60,868 nt of DNA, from the IMG/VR virus record IMGVR_UViG_3300037584_005633, positions 1-60,868 of that record; one strand, 5' to 3'. The position numbers and the translations under genes are program-made. The number at the start of each line of letters is the position of its first letter. Positions within the stretch are counted from its first letter, which is position 1. Below are positions 8,393 through 17,046 of the stretch, one piece after another. The notes under the pieces were generated by a model, which searched no databases, was not told where the DNA came from, and was given only the letters and a program-made list of their open reading frames with translations. Source of the DNA: a virus.

Positions 8393-9043
8393 ATGGCATC
8401 AAGTTATTCTACAGATTTGAAACTCGAATTAATGGTAACAGGGGAAAACTCTGGTACTTGGGGTGATAAAACTAATACAAATTTAAACTTAGTTCAACAA
8501 GCGATTGCTGGTTATGAAGCAGTTTCTATTGCAGGTGGCGCACAAACGACAGCATTAGCAATGACAAATGCAACTCTTTCAAATGCAAGAAACGCAGTAG
8601 TTGAATTAACAGGAACTATTACAGGTAACCAAATTGTAACAATTCCTAACAGCATTGAAAAAATATACATAGTCAAAAACACAACTTCTGGCGCGTACAC
8701 TGTTCAATTTAAAACAGTAAGTGGCACAGGACCAACTTTTGCTACCACTGATAAAGGTACAAAAATTCTTTACGCTGATGGCACTAATGTAACAGATTTA
8801 TTTTCAGAATTATCACAATTAAATTTGACTAATCAAAATGAAGTAAGATTCGAAGATTCCACTGGAGGAGAGTATGTAGGTTTGAAAGCACCTGCAACTG
8901 TGGGTTCTAGTTTTTCTTTGACCTTACCAACAGCAGATGGCTCAAGTGGTAATGGGTTAACAACAAATGGCGCAGGAGCGTTATCTTTTTCTGATGTAGC
9001 TTCAACAGGAAAAGCTATTGCAATGGCACTAGTTTTCGGATAA
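8393..9043 (+). CDS. Tail fibre protein (216 aa)
   Basis: The N-terminus SSYSTDLKLELMVTGENSGT followed by WGDKTNTNLNLVQQAIAGY is the hallmark start of a widespread phage tail-fibre family. The remainder is beta-rich with a C-terminal ALSFSDV repeat-like end. Positioned in the fibre block after a short leader with AAGGATTAATATATGG. Confidence 0.82.
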   Translation: MASSYSTDLKLELMVTGENSGTWGDKTNTNLNLVQQAIAGYEAVSIAGGAQTTALAMTNATLSNARNAVVELTGTITGNQIVTIPNSIEKIYIVKNTTSGAYTVQFKTVSGTGPTFATTDKGTKILYADGTNVTDLFSELSQLNLTNQNEVRFEDSTGGEYVGLKAPATVGSSFSLTLPTADGSSGNGLTTNGAGALSFSDVASTGKAIAMALVFG

Positions 9044-9067
9044 ATTATAATTAAGGAGATATAAAAA

Positions 9068-9433
9068 ATGGCAGCACCAAATCTAGTTAATGTTTCAACG
9101 ATTACAGCTAAGTCAGTTCAAGCAAACTTGTCGACTACTGTAACAACAGAAATTTTAGCAAACGCATCATCATCAAACAAAGTTTTTAAAATTAACAGTA
9201 TTATTATAGCTAACGTAGACGGCAGTAACTCTGCTGATGCGACTGTGGCTATTACAAAAAGTGGTGGATCACCAATTAAAATTGCAAGCACAATTGCTGT
9301 AGCAGCAGACTCAACTTTAATATTAATCGATAAAAATTCTTCTCTGTATTTAGAAGAAGGAGATAATATCGAAGCAGGAGCTAGTGCAGCTAGTGACTTG
9401 ACTATCACTATAAATTACGAAGAACTAAGTTAA
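9068..9433 (+). CDS. Small beta-rich virion protein (121 aa)
   Basis: Preceded by AAGGAGATATAAAAAATG. Thr/Ser/Ala/Ile-rich beta pattern with no charged catalytic motif. Similar in size and style to 16351-16701 and 59251-59571, all probably small decoration or fibre-associated proteins. Confidence 0.65.
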   Translation: MAAPNLVNVSTITAKSVQANLSTTVTTEILANASSSNKVFKINSIIIANVDGSNSADATVAITKSGGSPIKIASTIAVAADSTLILIDKNSSLYLEEGDNIEAGASAASDLTITINYEELS

Positions 9434-9448
9434 TAGGAGGTCTTAATA

Positions 9449-10288
9449 ATGGCACAAGGACAAGGTGGTATTATAGGCGCTTCAAACATTCCAGTTAATT
9501 CTGTAGCTGGATCACCTGCAGTTAATTCATTTACTTCAGGCGGAACTTATACTGCATCACCAGGCACTAAATTTGTAGAATATCTTATTGTCGGTGGTGG
9601 CGGTGGCGCAGCCCGAATTGGGGGCGGAGGAGCAGGAGGATATAGAACAAACTATCCATCTCCTGTAGCGAATGCTCAACCTGTATCAGGTGGATCAAGC
9701 TACCCTGTCTCAATTGGAGGCGGAGGCGGAGGTTTCTGCGGTGACTATCAACAAGCAAGCAACGGTGGTTCTTCAAGTGTATTTGGAATTACATCTGCTG
9801 GAGGCGGAGGCGGTGGCTCATGGAATGGCCAATCTGGACGACCTGGCGGATCAGGAGGCGGAGGTTCTCAATCTGGAAGCGGAGGACAAGGAAACGTACC
9901 ATCTGTAAATCCACCTCAGGGAAATCCTGGAGGAAATAGTGGTGACCGTGGAGGTGGCGGAGGCGCTAGCCAACCAGGAGCTTCTGCTGGAGGACAAGGT
10001 TCAGAAAATGCAATTTCATCACCTGGAAATTTTTACGCTGGAGGCGGAGGTGGCTCTGACGGAAATTATGCTGGAGGTACAGGAGGCGGAGGTGAAGGTT
10101 CACCTGGAGGCCAAAGTGGTAGTAACGGCAGAGGCGGAGGAGCAGGAGCGAATCACGGTGGCGGCACAAGAAGCGGAGGTTCGGGTGTTGTAATCGTAAG
10201 AGAACTAGATGCTTTTTCAGCTTCTGGTGTATGGCCAACTAAACAAGTCTTTGAAGCAATTAAAGATGGGAATTGGAAATCAGGATAA
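9449..10288 (+). CDS. Glycine-rich tail fibre protein
   Basis: 279 residues. After TFTSGGTYTASPGTKFVEYL comes the conserved start VEYLIVGGGGGA of the Gly-rich fibre domain, followed by about 170 residues of GGGG-S/A/N repeats, ending VVIVRELD. Polyglycine-II-type sandwiches of this kind form the receptor tips of other phage fibres. The tail WPTKQVFEAIKDGNW resembles chaperone-like ends of cyanophage fibres. Strong ribosome site (TAGGAGG). Confidence 0.85.
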   Translation: MAQGQGGIIGASNIPVNSVAGSPAVNSFTSGGTYTASPGTKFVEYLIVGGGGGAARIGGGGAGGYRTNYPSPVANAQPVSGGSSYPVSIGGGGGGFCGDYQQASNGGSSSVFGITSAGGGGGGSWNGQSGRPGGSGGGGSQSGSGGQGNVPSVNPPQGNPGGNSGDRGGGGGASQPGASAGGQGSENAISSPGNFYAGGGGGSDGNYAGGTGGGGEGSPGGQSGSNGRGGGAGANHGGGTRSGGSGVVIVRELDAFSASGVWPTKQVFEAIKDGNWKSG

Positions 10289-10803
10289 TGGCACATTTTG
10301 CACAAATTAATTCAGACGATAATATTGTAATAAAAGTAGTCGTAATGAACGATGCAGAATGCGCTGCTAATGGAGGAGTTGATTCTGATCAATGCGCAAC
10401 TTGGGTAAATTCTACTATTCCTGATGATGAATGGACTGCAGACACATATTATGATGGAAACTATCCTCAAAACACATATGTAAAAAGATGTGATCCCCAA
10501 ACTCAGTATAATGAACATGTTGATGGAGGTACGCCATTCAGAGGAAATTATCCTGCACATGGATTTTCTTACGATTCTGCAACAGATAAATTTATACCAC
10601 CAAAACTATATTCTAGTTGGGTGTTTAACACTAGTAGATGTGATTGGGAACCAAGTTTTGGTTTTCCAACAAGAAATCATGGTGAAAAAACACTGAATTG
10701 GACTTGGGATGATGATAATCAAAGATGGATTGGTCAAGATTTTGAAAATACTACATCTTTAGTTTGGAGTTCTACTTCCACTGCTTGGGAAATACCAAGT
10801 TAA
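10288..10803 (+). CDS. Fibre-associated protein (171 aa)
   Basis: I choose ATG 10288, which overlaps the previous stop (TAATG) and gives the family-like start AHFAQINSDDNIVIKVVVM. Cys- and Trp-containing beta protein (RCDWEPSFGFPTRN, LNWTWDDDNQRWIG). Proteins starting this way follow fibre genes in marine myo- and podophages. Role unproven. Confidence 0.75.
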   Translation: MAHFAQINSDDNIVIKVVVMNDAECAANGGVDSDQCATWVNSTIPDDEWTADTYYDGNYPQNTYVKRCDPQTQYNEHVDGGTPFRGNYPAHGFSYDSATDKFIPPKLYSSWVFNTSRCDWEPSFGFPTRNHGEKTLNWTWDDDNQRWIGQDFENTTSLVWSSTSTAWEIPS

Positions 10804-10819
10804 TTTGCCTTTTAATTAA

Positions 10820-10839
10820 AGTAAGTGTATAAACTTACT
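10820..10839. promoter_or_regulatory. Inverted repeat before oxygenase cassette B
   Basis: AGTAAGT (10820-10826) and ACTTACT (10833-10839) form a perfect 7-bp stem with a GTATAA loop, two bases before the ATG at 10841. No U-tract follows, so it is more likely an RNA hairpin or operator at the cassette start than a terminator. Confidence 0.4.
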
Positions 10840-10840
10840 C

Positions 10841-11326
10841 ATGTCAATTGAAGTCATAGAAGATTTTTTACCTCAAGACGCTTTTACAAATTTACAAAAA
10901 TTTGTAATGAATAATAGTTTTCCGTGGTTTTATCAAGACTTCGTGATTGATGAAAAAGATCCTTTAGATAATATTTTTTTAGCACATTTATTTTATAAAG
11001 ATAACAGACCCAATAGCGAATTTTATGACATGGTTTGTCAGCCTTTCTTAGATAGATTAAAACCTAAAGCAATAATAAGAATAAAAGCAAACTTATATTT
11101 AAATCAACAAAAAATAATTAAACACAGAATGCACACTGATTTTGAATATCCGCATAAAGGTGCACTCTTCTTTTTTAATACAAATAATGGAAAAACCATA
11201 ATTGAAGATCAAGAAATAGAGAGTAAACAAAATAATTTAGTTTTATTTGATTCTTCAAAACCTCATGCTAGTACAACATGTACAGACAAGAAAGCAAGAG
11301 TTACTTTGGTTTTTAATTATTTATGA
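10841..11326 (+). CDS. 2OG-Fe(II) oxygenase-like protein, cassette B gene 1
   Basis: 161 residues. Ligands: H98-x-D100 (RMHTD), H142 (KPHAS), R153 (ARVTLVFNY). Clear paralogue of 1300-1791 over its whole length. Last bases overlap the next start (ATGA). Substrate unknown. Confidence 0.84.
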   Translation: MSIEVIEDFLPQDAFTNLQKFVMNNSFPWFYQDFVIDEKDPLDNIFLAHLFYKDNRPNSEFYDMVCQPFLDRLKPKAIIRIKANLYLNQQKIIKHRMHTDFEYPHKGALFFFNTNNGKTIIEDQEIESKQNNLVLFDSSKPHASTTCTDKKARVTLVFNYL

Positions 11327-11985
11327 TCTTAAAAAATTATTATTGGGTTTTTGAAAAAGTTTTGTCTGAAGAGTTTTGTAACAAACTTATTACACACGGA
11401 AACAATTTAAGAGAACGCAAGGGCACAACAGGAGATGCCGATAAATACATTGAGGAACAGCTTGTAAATAGATTTGACGTTACAAAGAACCAATTGTTAA
11501 AAGAGTTTGAAGAAAAAACTAAAAAAAAGCGAGATTCAGATGTTGCTTGGATAGACGAAGAATGGCTTTATAAAGAGCTTTGGCCTTATGTAAATACAGC
11601 TAATAAAAATGCAGAATGGAACTTTGAAATAAATCATACTGAATCAGTGCAATTTACTAAATACAAAATAAATCAATTTTATAATTGGCATCCAGACTCT
11701 TTCGATGGGGCTTATGAAAATCCAAAACAGGAAAACTTTTATAAAAAAATAAGAAAATTATCTATGTGTGTTAATTTAAGTGACCCATGTGACTATCAAG
11801 GAGGTGAACTAGAGTTTCAATTTAGAAATAAAGATGATGCACTCATAGTTACAAAAGAGGATAGATTCAAACCAAAAGGAAGCGTAATTGTCTTTCCATC
11901 TTTTATTTGGCATAGAATAACACCAGTGACTCTAGGAACTCGATATTCTCTTGTCTCTTGGTTTTTAGGATACCCTTTCAAATGA
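11323..11985 (+). CDS. PKHD-type 2OG-Fe(II) hydroxylase, cassette B gene 2
   Basis: 220 residues with a longer helical N-terminus than 2817-3359. The core is WHPDSF (H123, D125), YQGGELEFQF, GSVIVFPSFIWHRITPV (H197) and R207 in GTRYSLVSW. Typical prolyl-hydroxylase/PiuC group. Paralogue of 2817-3359. Overlaps the next ORF by 4 bases. Confidence 0.88.
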   Translation: MILKNYYWVFEKVLSEEFCNKLITHGNNLRERKGTTGDADKYIEEQLVNRFDVTKNQLLKEFEEKTKKKRDSDVAWIDEEWLYKELWPYVNTANKNAEWNFEINHTESVQFTKYKINQFYNWHPDSFDGAYENPKQENFYKKIRKLSMCVNLSDPCDYQGGELEFQFRNKDDALIVTKEDRFKPKGSVIVFPSFIWHRITPVTLGTRYSLVSWFLGYPFK

Positions 11986-12488
11986 TGTACAGTCTTTTTC
12001 CAACGCCTGTGTTTCATGAGAATCATAAACATTTATGTGATAGATTTAACAGTTCACAAAATGATTTTAAAATTGTGTCAGACACTTTATTGGATAAAGG
12101 CTTTGAACTTATAAAAAGAATGGGTTTAAAAACAGATTATAATAATCTTAAAATAAAAGACATATGGTTAGAAACATTTAAAGAATATTCAAATCAAGAA
12201 TACCATGTTCATTATAATAGTTTAGTAAGTGGTTTTTTATTTTTGGAAGTAGGCAAAGATACATCTTTTCCTATTTTTTGTGATCCAAGATCTAACACAC
12301 TTTTATACAAAGATATAAATGAATTAGAAAATAAAGATGAAGTATCTGCTATGTCAGAGAGAGTAAATATTAAACCACAACAAGGTGATTTAATAATATT
12401 TCCATCATACTTACCACACATGTTTACTGTACAGAAAAATAATAATATTTTGAGATTTATACATTTTAACTTACATGACAAATTATAA
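11982..12488 (+). CDS. 2OG-FeII_Oxy_5-like protein with altered iron site, cassette B gene 3
   Basis: I choose ATG 11982, which overlaps the previous stop, giving a FPTPVFHE start typical of the family. Aligned with 2251-2817, EYHVHYNSLVSGF replaces LHCHIDSLISGV, so the metal-ligand Asp is Asn (H77-Y-N79). The distal H146 (LPHMF) and R158 remain. Either iron binding is weakened, or the enzyme has a different chemistry or a structural role. Confidence 0.78.
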   Translation: MMYSLFPTPVFHENHKHLCDRFNSSQNDFKIVSDTLLDKGFELIKRMGLKTDYNNLKIKDIWLETFKEYSNQEYHVHYNSLVSGFLFLEVGKDTSFPIFCDPRSNTLLYKDINELENKDEVSAMSERVNIKPQQGDLIIFPSYLPHMFTVQKNNNILRFIHFNLHDKL

Positions 12489-13095
12489 TTTTCATAAAGA
12501 TGGTTTTACAGTTATTAAGAGCGCTGTCTCTAAGGAGATTGCAGATTTTGCTTTAAGATGTTTATTGTTAAGAAGAAAGGTTACTGACCATATGTTTAAA
12601 ACAAATTACTTAAAAAAAGATAGTATAGATTTTGGAACATGGAATGATGCTCAAGTGCCTGGTACATTCTCAATTTATGCATCAATAGAAAATGAAGTTT
12701 TTTTAATAGAGCTTAAAAATATAATGGAAAAAATTACAAATAAAAAATTATATCCTACATACTCATACTCAAGAGTTTATGAAAATGGAGATGAATTAAA
12801 AAGACATACTGATAGGTTTAGTTGTGAAATATCAACTACACTTTATTTAGGAGGTGACCCATGGCCAATATATATAAGGAATGAGGATACAGATGTCGAA
12901 GTCAATTTAGAAGAAGGAGATATGTTAGTTTATAAAGGTAACATCTTAGAACATTGGAGAAACAAATTTCAAGGGGAACTATGTGGTCAAGTGTTTTTAC
13001 ATTATAATTCTGTAGATACCAAAAATGCAGAGTATAATAAATTTGACACTAGACCTTTTATAGGTTTACCTGTTTCTTTTAAAAATGAAAAATAA
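12475..13095 (+). CDS. 2OG-Fe(II) oxygenase-like protein, cassette B gene 4
   Basis: 206 residues opening FHKDGFTVIKSAVS, the start seen in phytanoyl-CoA-dioxygenase/prolyl-hydroxylase-like enzymes. Core: LKRHTDRFSCEISTTLYLGG (H111, D113), LEEGDMLVYKGNILEHWRN (H160). The usual distal Arg is not obvious (GQVFLHYN). Overlaps both neighbours. A different subfamily from the others in the cassettes. Confidence 0.8.
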   Translation: MTNYNFHKDGFTVIKSAVSKEIADFALRCLLLRRKVTDHMFKTNYLKKDSIDFGTWNDAQVPGTFSIYASIENEVFLIELKNIMEKITNKKLYPTYSYSRVYENGDELKRHTDRFSCEISTTLYLGGDPWPIYIRNEDTDVEVNLEEGDMLVYKGNILEHWRNKFQGELCGQVFLHYNSVDTKNAEYNKFDTRPFIGLPVSFKNEK

Positions 13096-13762
13096 TCTTA
13101 CAATTTATAGCAACATAATACCCATTGATATATTAAAAAATAATTTTTTAAGTTTTCCAAAAAATCTACCAAAATATTATAAAAATTTACCAAGACTTTT
13201 TAATCGCTCAGAGACGAGCACTACAATTAAAACTTGTCCTGGATTTGTAAACTATTTTAGAAAAGTGTTAGTTTTTACATCTCCTTTTGATATGGAGTTT
13301 CTAATATCTAATAATAAGTTAGAGCAGTGGGCAATGGGTAATGGCGATTTTAATAATCTTATGAGTGTGACAACTCATAGTAACTCACAGCTATTGGATT
13401 ATGTACAAAACGATAATTATCAATTTGTAATAAAGATATGTATGTTTAATTATATTCAATCAGATGCACCTTTATATTTTCACAATGCATCATGGGAGTT
13501 TAGAAATTGGGAATGTCTTCCTGGTGTAATACATCCTAAAGATATACCAACTGATTTAAATATGTTTCTACCTATAAGAAAAGAAACGGATAAGATAGTT
13601 ATTAAAAAGGACGAACCATTATTTTATATGTCTTTTGAAACACAAGATGATATTGAACTCCATTTTTCTGGTAAAAAGTTTGATCTGACAAGCCATACCA
13701 ATACTTTGAGCTATAAGTTTTCTATACTGAAAGATAGAATACTTGGTAAAAAAATAGTATAA
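13085..13762 (+). CDS. Conserved marine-phage hypothetical protein (225 aa)
   Basis: Contains CPGFVNYFRKVLVFTSPFD, later MFLPIRKETDKIVIKKDEP and LFYMSFET. This three-part layout matches an uncharacterised family I associate with marine cyanophages and pelagiphages, usually found near 2OG oxygenases. No HxD triad is visible, so I do not call it a dioxygenase. It starts inside the end of cassette B gene 4, so it is part of that operon. Confidence 0.65.
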   Translation: MKNNLTIYSNIIPIDILKNNFLSFPKNLPKYYKNLPRLFNRSETSTTIKTCPGFVNYFRKVLVFTSPFDMEFLISNNKLEQWAMGNGDFNNLMSVTTHSNSQLLDYVQNDNYQFVIKICMFNYIQSDAPLYFHNASWEFRNWECLPGVIHPKDIPTDLNMFLPIRKETDKIVIKKDEPLFYMSFETQDDIELHFSGKKFDLTSHTNTLSYKFSILKDRILGKKIV

Positions 13763-13770
13763 TAAGCCAT

Positions 13771-15690
13771 ATGCCATTAGCTAAAGTACCATTCGCAGCA
13801 GGTTTTAACAAACAAATCACAGCAACCCAGGCTCAAAATGTCTGGATTGATGGTGATAACGTGCGTTTTAGATACGGCATGCCTGAAAAAATAGGAGGAT
13901 GGAATCAATTAAATGCAAATGATTTAGTAGGTGTTGCTAGGCAAATGCACAATTGGTTTGATTTAGATGGTAGAAGGTACTCTGCAATTGGAACAAATAG
14001 AATTCTAGCTATTTATTATGATGAAATATTTTATGACATAACTCCGTTAGATTCAGTAAGAACACAAGCAAACTGTGACATCACCACTACTAATGGTAGT
14101 AACATAGTGACTATCACTACACCAGCTAATCATAATTTACAAATTACAGAACTTGTAGCATTTTCTGCTGCTACAGGATTATCAGGAACTAGTTTTACAT
14201 CTGCTAATTTTACCGATAATCTCTTTGAAGTTTTGACGGTTCCGTCACCAACTACTTTTACTATTCAAATGCCATCAAACGAATCGACAGGATCCGTTAC
14301 AAATAATGGATCTTTAACAATAACACCATACATTGATATTGGTAATTACATTCAACAGCCTGCTTATGGTTTTGGTACTGGTACTTGGGGTCTATCTACA
14401 TGGGGCACATCAAGAACATCTTCTAACTTAATTCTTGATCCAGGCCTGTGGTCATTGGACAATTATGGTCAAACACTAATAGCTACTGTTCATAACGGCC
14501 CAAGTTTTTCTTGGAATCCTGTTGCAGCAGATACAAATGCTCTTGCTACAAGAGCGGTAGCTTTATCTGGTAACCCTACAAAAAGTGTGGCTACCATTGT
14601 TTCTGACAGAGATAGGCACTTAGTTCATCTAGGCACAGAAACTACAATTGGAACCACTTCAACACAAGACAAAATGTTTATAAGATTTTCTGACCAAGAA
14701 GATTTAAATACATATGCACCTACTTCTACAAACACTGCAGGAACTTTTAGACTAGATAGCGGAAGTGAAATTATTGCAGCGGTGAAAGGTAAAGATTACA
14801 TTTTTATTCTTACGGATACAGCTGCATATATTATGCAATTTGTGGGCCCACCTTTTACATTTAGTATAAAACAAGTTGGAACTAACTGTGGTTGTTTGGG
14901 TCCGAATTCTGCAGTATATGTCAACGGAGCTGTATATTGGATAAGTGATGAGGGTGGCTTTTTTGTTTTTGATGGTACTGTAAAAGCCTTACCATGTTTA
15001 GTAGAAGACTTTGTTTTTACATCAAATGGAAATAATTTAGGATTAAATTTTTCTGCAGGCAAAATAACATTTGCTTCACACAATAGTTTGTTTAGTGAAA
15101 TAAACTGGTTTTATCCTAAAGCAGGTTCAAATAACATAGATAGGGTAGTAACCTATAATTATGACGAAAATGTATGGACTGTAGGAACTTTAGCTAGAAC
15201 AACTTACTTTGATCAAGGTGTATTTCCATTACCTTATGCAACAAGATTTTACACAACAGGAACAGGGACTTTTCCTACTGTACAAGGGATCACGAACCAA
15301 GGCGCCAGTAGATTGTATGAACATGAAAGTGGTTTAAACGAAGTTGATGCTAATGGGACTACCACTGCAATACAAGCCTTTATACAATCAGGAGATTTTG
15401 AATTAGACGTTGAAGGTAACGGTGAGTATTTTATTAAGATTAGAAGGTTTATTCCTGACTTTGGTATTCTATCGGGTCAAGCAAAGGTAACTTTAAATTT
15501 AAGAGCTTTTCCAAATGATACACAAGCATCTTCACCTTTAGGACCGTTCACAGTAACACCAACAACAAAACAAATTCATACACGTGCAAGGTCAAGATTA
15601 GCTAGTGTTAAGATTGAAAATGACGCTGTAGATCAAAATTGGAGATTAGGATTATTTAGATTCGACATTCAGCCTGACGGACGTAGATAA
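13771..15690 (+). CDS. Tail hub/nozzle protein (P22 gp10 / T7 gp12-like)
   Basis: 639 residues. The start (AKVPFAAGFNKQITATQAQN, then WIDGDNVRFRYGMPEKIGGW) is characteristic of the beta-propeller tail nozzle of short-tailed phages. Further repeated blades include RDRHLVHLG, IRFSDQEDLNTYAPT and NYDENVWTVG. It closes the portal-adaptor channel and stabilises packaged DNA. A very confident family call from the N-terminus. Confidence 0.88.
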   Translation: MPLAKVPFAAGFNKQITATQAQNVWIDGDNVRFRYGMPEKIGGWNQLNANDLVGVARQMHNWFDLDGRRYSAIGTNRILAIYYDEIFYDITPLDSVRTQANCDITTTNGSNIVTITTPANHNLQITELVAFSAATGLSGTSFTSANFTDNLFEVLTVPSPTTFTIQMPSNESTGSVTNNGSLTITPYIDIGNYIQQPAYGFGTGTWGLSTWGTSRTSSNLILDPGLWSLDNYGQTLIATVHNGPSFSWNPVAADTNALATRAVALSGNPTKSVATIVSDRDRHLVHLGTETTIGTTSTQDKMFIRFSDQEDLNTYAPTSTNTAGTFRLDSGSEIIAAVKGKDYIFILTDTAAYIMQFVGPPFTFSIKQVGTNCGCLGPNSAVYVNGAVYWISDEGGFFVFDGTVKALPCLVEDFVFTSNGNNLGLNFSAGKITFASHNSLFSEINWFYPKAGSNNIDRVVTYNYDENVWTVGTLARTTYFDQGVFPLPYATRFYTTGTGTFPTVQGITNQGASRLYEHESGLNEVDANGTTTAIQAFIQSGDFELDVEGNGEYFIKIRRFIPDFGILSGQAKVTLNLRAFPNDTQASSPLGPFTVTPTTKQIHTRARSRLASVKIENDAVDQNWRLGLFRFDIQPDGRR

Positions 15691-16202
15691 TGCAAGTAAA
15701 AGATATCTCTATTGAGTATTTTAAAAAGAAAATACCTTTTTCAAAAGACTATTTAGAATTTGTAAAAAACCAAAAGCTTAATAATCATGAGGCACAAAAC
15801 AATAATTATGATTATGACGAATCCAATAAAGAACTGTTGGATTTGACGCTTGAACAGCTTGATCCTTTTTTTAAAGAAGTAGGTGTTTATTTAGGTTATA
15901 AAAAATATGGTTTAGTAAAAGCTTGGATACAGCATTATGAGAAGGGTCATTTTCATGATCTGCACACCCACGAATCAATAAAAGATTTCTATTCTTTTTC
16001 TTATATAATCGATTGTACTGAGGATTCTTCTCACTTAAATTTATATAATCCAGGTTATCCCTATTTGAGTTATTATAAGAAAAAAATAAAACCTGAAGTA
16101 GGATTGTGTACATTGTTCCCTTGTTTTTTACCTCACTCGGTTGACCCAAATAAAGATAATGTTAGACTAATAGTAAGTGGTAATATTAAATGGCAAAAAT
16201 AA
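15690..16202 (+). CDS. Cupin/2OG-oxygenase-like protein (170 aa)
   Basis: The double-stranded beta-helix core reads KAWIQHYEKGHFHDLHTHES, then SFSYIIDC, FPCFLPHSVDP (H149) and R159. The HxD motif of dioxygenases is replaced by H92-T-H94-E95, so metal coordination may be cupin-like (HxH with E). Starts on the previous stop (TAATG). Function unknown; likely the ninth member of the oxygenase/cupin set in this genome. Confidence 0.72.
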   Translation: MQVKDISIEYFKKKIPFSKDYLEFVKNQKLNNHEAQNNNYDYDESNKELLDLTLEQLDPFFKEVGVYLGYKKYGLVKAWIQHYEKGHFHDLHTHESIKDFYSFSYIIDCTEDSSHLNLYNPGYPYLSYYKKKIKPEVGLCTLFPCFLPHSVDPNKDNVRLIVSGNIKWQK

Positions 16203-16354
16203 CAGCATACATACCAGAACCAAAAGATCAATATGATGTTTCTAATCAAAGACAAATATTAGAATCAGTTGATGTAATAAAACAACAACTTAATTTTTCA
16301 TATCAAAAAGACTTGAAAGATGAACAAGAAGCGTTTAATTATTTTATATCATGA
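16190..16354 (+). CDS. Small acidic-amphipathic protein (54 aa)
   Basis: ATG 16190 lies just inside the previous gene and the stop overlaps the next ATG (ATGA). The protein starts AKITAYIPEPKDQYDVSNQ and continues as an amphipathic helix. Coupling on both sides supports translation. Function unknown. Confidence 0.6.
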   Translation: MAKITAYIPEPKDQYDVSNQRQILESVDVIKQQLNFSYQKDLKDEQEAFNYFIS

Positions 16355-16701
16355 CAATTCAATATAAAAACCAAGGTTTTAAACAAGCCGATACAAATAA
16401 AGCTACAGTACTGACATGTCCGTCTGATGCTACAATTATTATAAAAAGTGTTTATTGTGCAAATAATGATGCCTCCTCGGCTATATTAGTAAATATGAAT
16501 TTAGTAGATTCTTCTGCTTCTAGCACTGAATATGAATTTTTCAGAGATGATGTTGCAGCCAAATCACAAATTAATGCCACCCCTCAAGGCTTAAACTTAG
16601 AATCAGGAGATGCAATAACAGTACAAGCGGCTACAGGGAGTAATAAAATTCAAGGTGCTGTGAGTTATGCATTAATAGATAGATCACAAGAAAATGGCTA
16701 A
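16351..16701 (+). CDS. Small beta-rich structural protein (116 aa)
   Basis: Beta-rich, Ser/Ala/Thr-rich protein (TNKATVLTCPSDATIIIKSV) of the same general style as 9068-9433. Probably a minor virion or fibre-associated protein. Coupled to genes on both sides. Confidence 0.62.
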   Translation: MTIQYKNQGFKQADTNKATVLTCPSDATIIIKSVYCANNDASSAILVNMNLVDSSASSTEYEFFRDDVAAKSQINATPQGLNLESGDAITVQAATGSNKIQGAVSYALIDRSQENG

Positions 16702-16822
16702 AGTAAAATTTCTTAATTTCACACCAAGACCAAAACCAAGAAAACGTCCGAGACGTCATACAAAAAGACTTAACAAAAATAAAAAAAGATGTTATAAGCG
16801 CTACAACCGTCAAGGAAGGTAG
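16694..16822 (+). CDS. Arg/Lys-rich miniprotein (42 aa)
   Basis: ATG at 16694 overlaps the previous gene. Almost half of the residues are Arg or Lys (PRPKPRKRPRRHTKRLNK), with one Cys. Strongly basic, likely nucleic-acid-binding and possibly packaged. Followed by GGAAGG before the next ATG. Confidence 0.55.
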   Translation: MAKVKFLNFTPRPKPRKRPRRHTKRLNKNKKRCYKRYNRQGR

Positions 16823-16824
16823 TA

Positions 16825-17046
16825 ATGACTAAAAAAACTGTTAATATTGGTGGACAAGAAGTTCCCGTAGTTAAAGCCACAGCAATTGAGGAAGTTCTTA
16901 ATAAAAGAACAGGAAAGAAATATGCTAATAAAGCTGATTTTGATAATGATGTTGCTAATCCCAATAGTGACACTACTAACGATGATTTACAAATCAATCA
17001 AAAAATAACAGTTGATTCTTTAGAAGTTTTTGGTAAAACCGAATAA
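16825..17046 (+). CDS. Hypothetical protein (73 aa)
   Basis: Good ribosome site (AAGGAAGGTAGTAATG). Contains NIGGQEVPVVKATAIEEVLN and an acidic C-terminal half. Its TAA overlaps the glycosyltransferase ATG. No domain recognised. Confidence 0.6.
   Translation: MTKKTVNIGGQEVPVVKATAIEEVLNKRTGKKYANKADFDNDVANPNSDTTNDDLQINQKITVDSLEVFGKTE

Noticed and set aside
9585-10238. Several ORFs on both strands across the Gly-rich fibre gene
   Set aside because: They are shadows of GGA/GGC repeats; Glu/Leu-rich translations without ribosome sites.
13085-13762. Counting this gene as a further 2OG oxygenase
   Set aside because: No HxD...H pattern is visible despite being in the cassette operon; kept as hypothetical.
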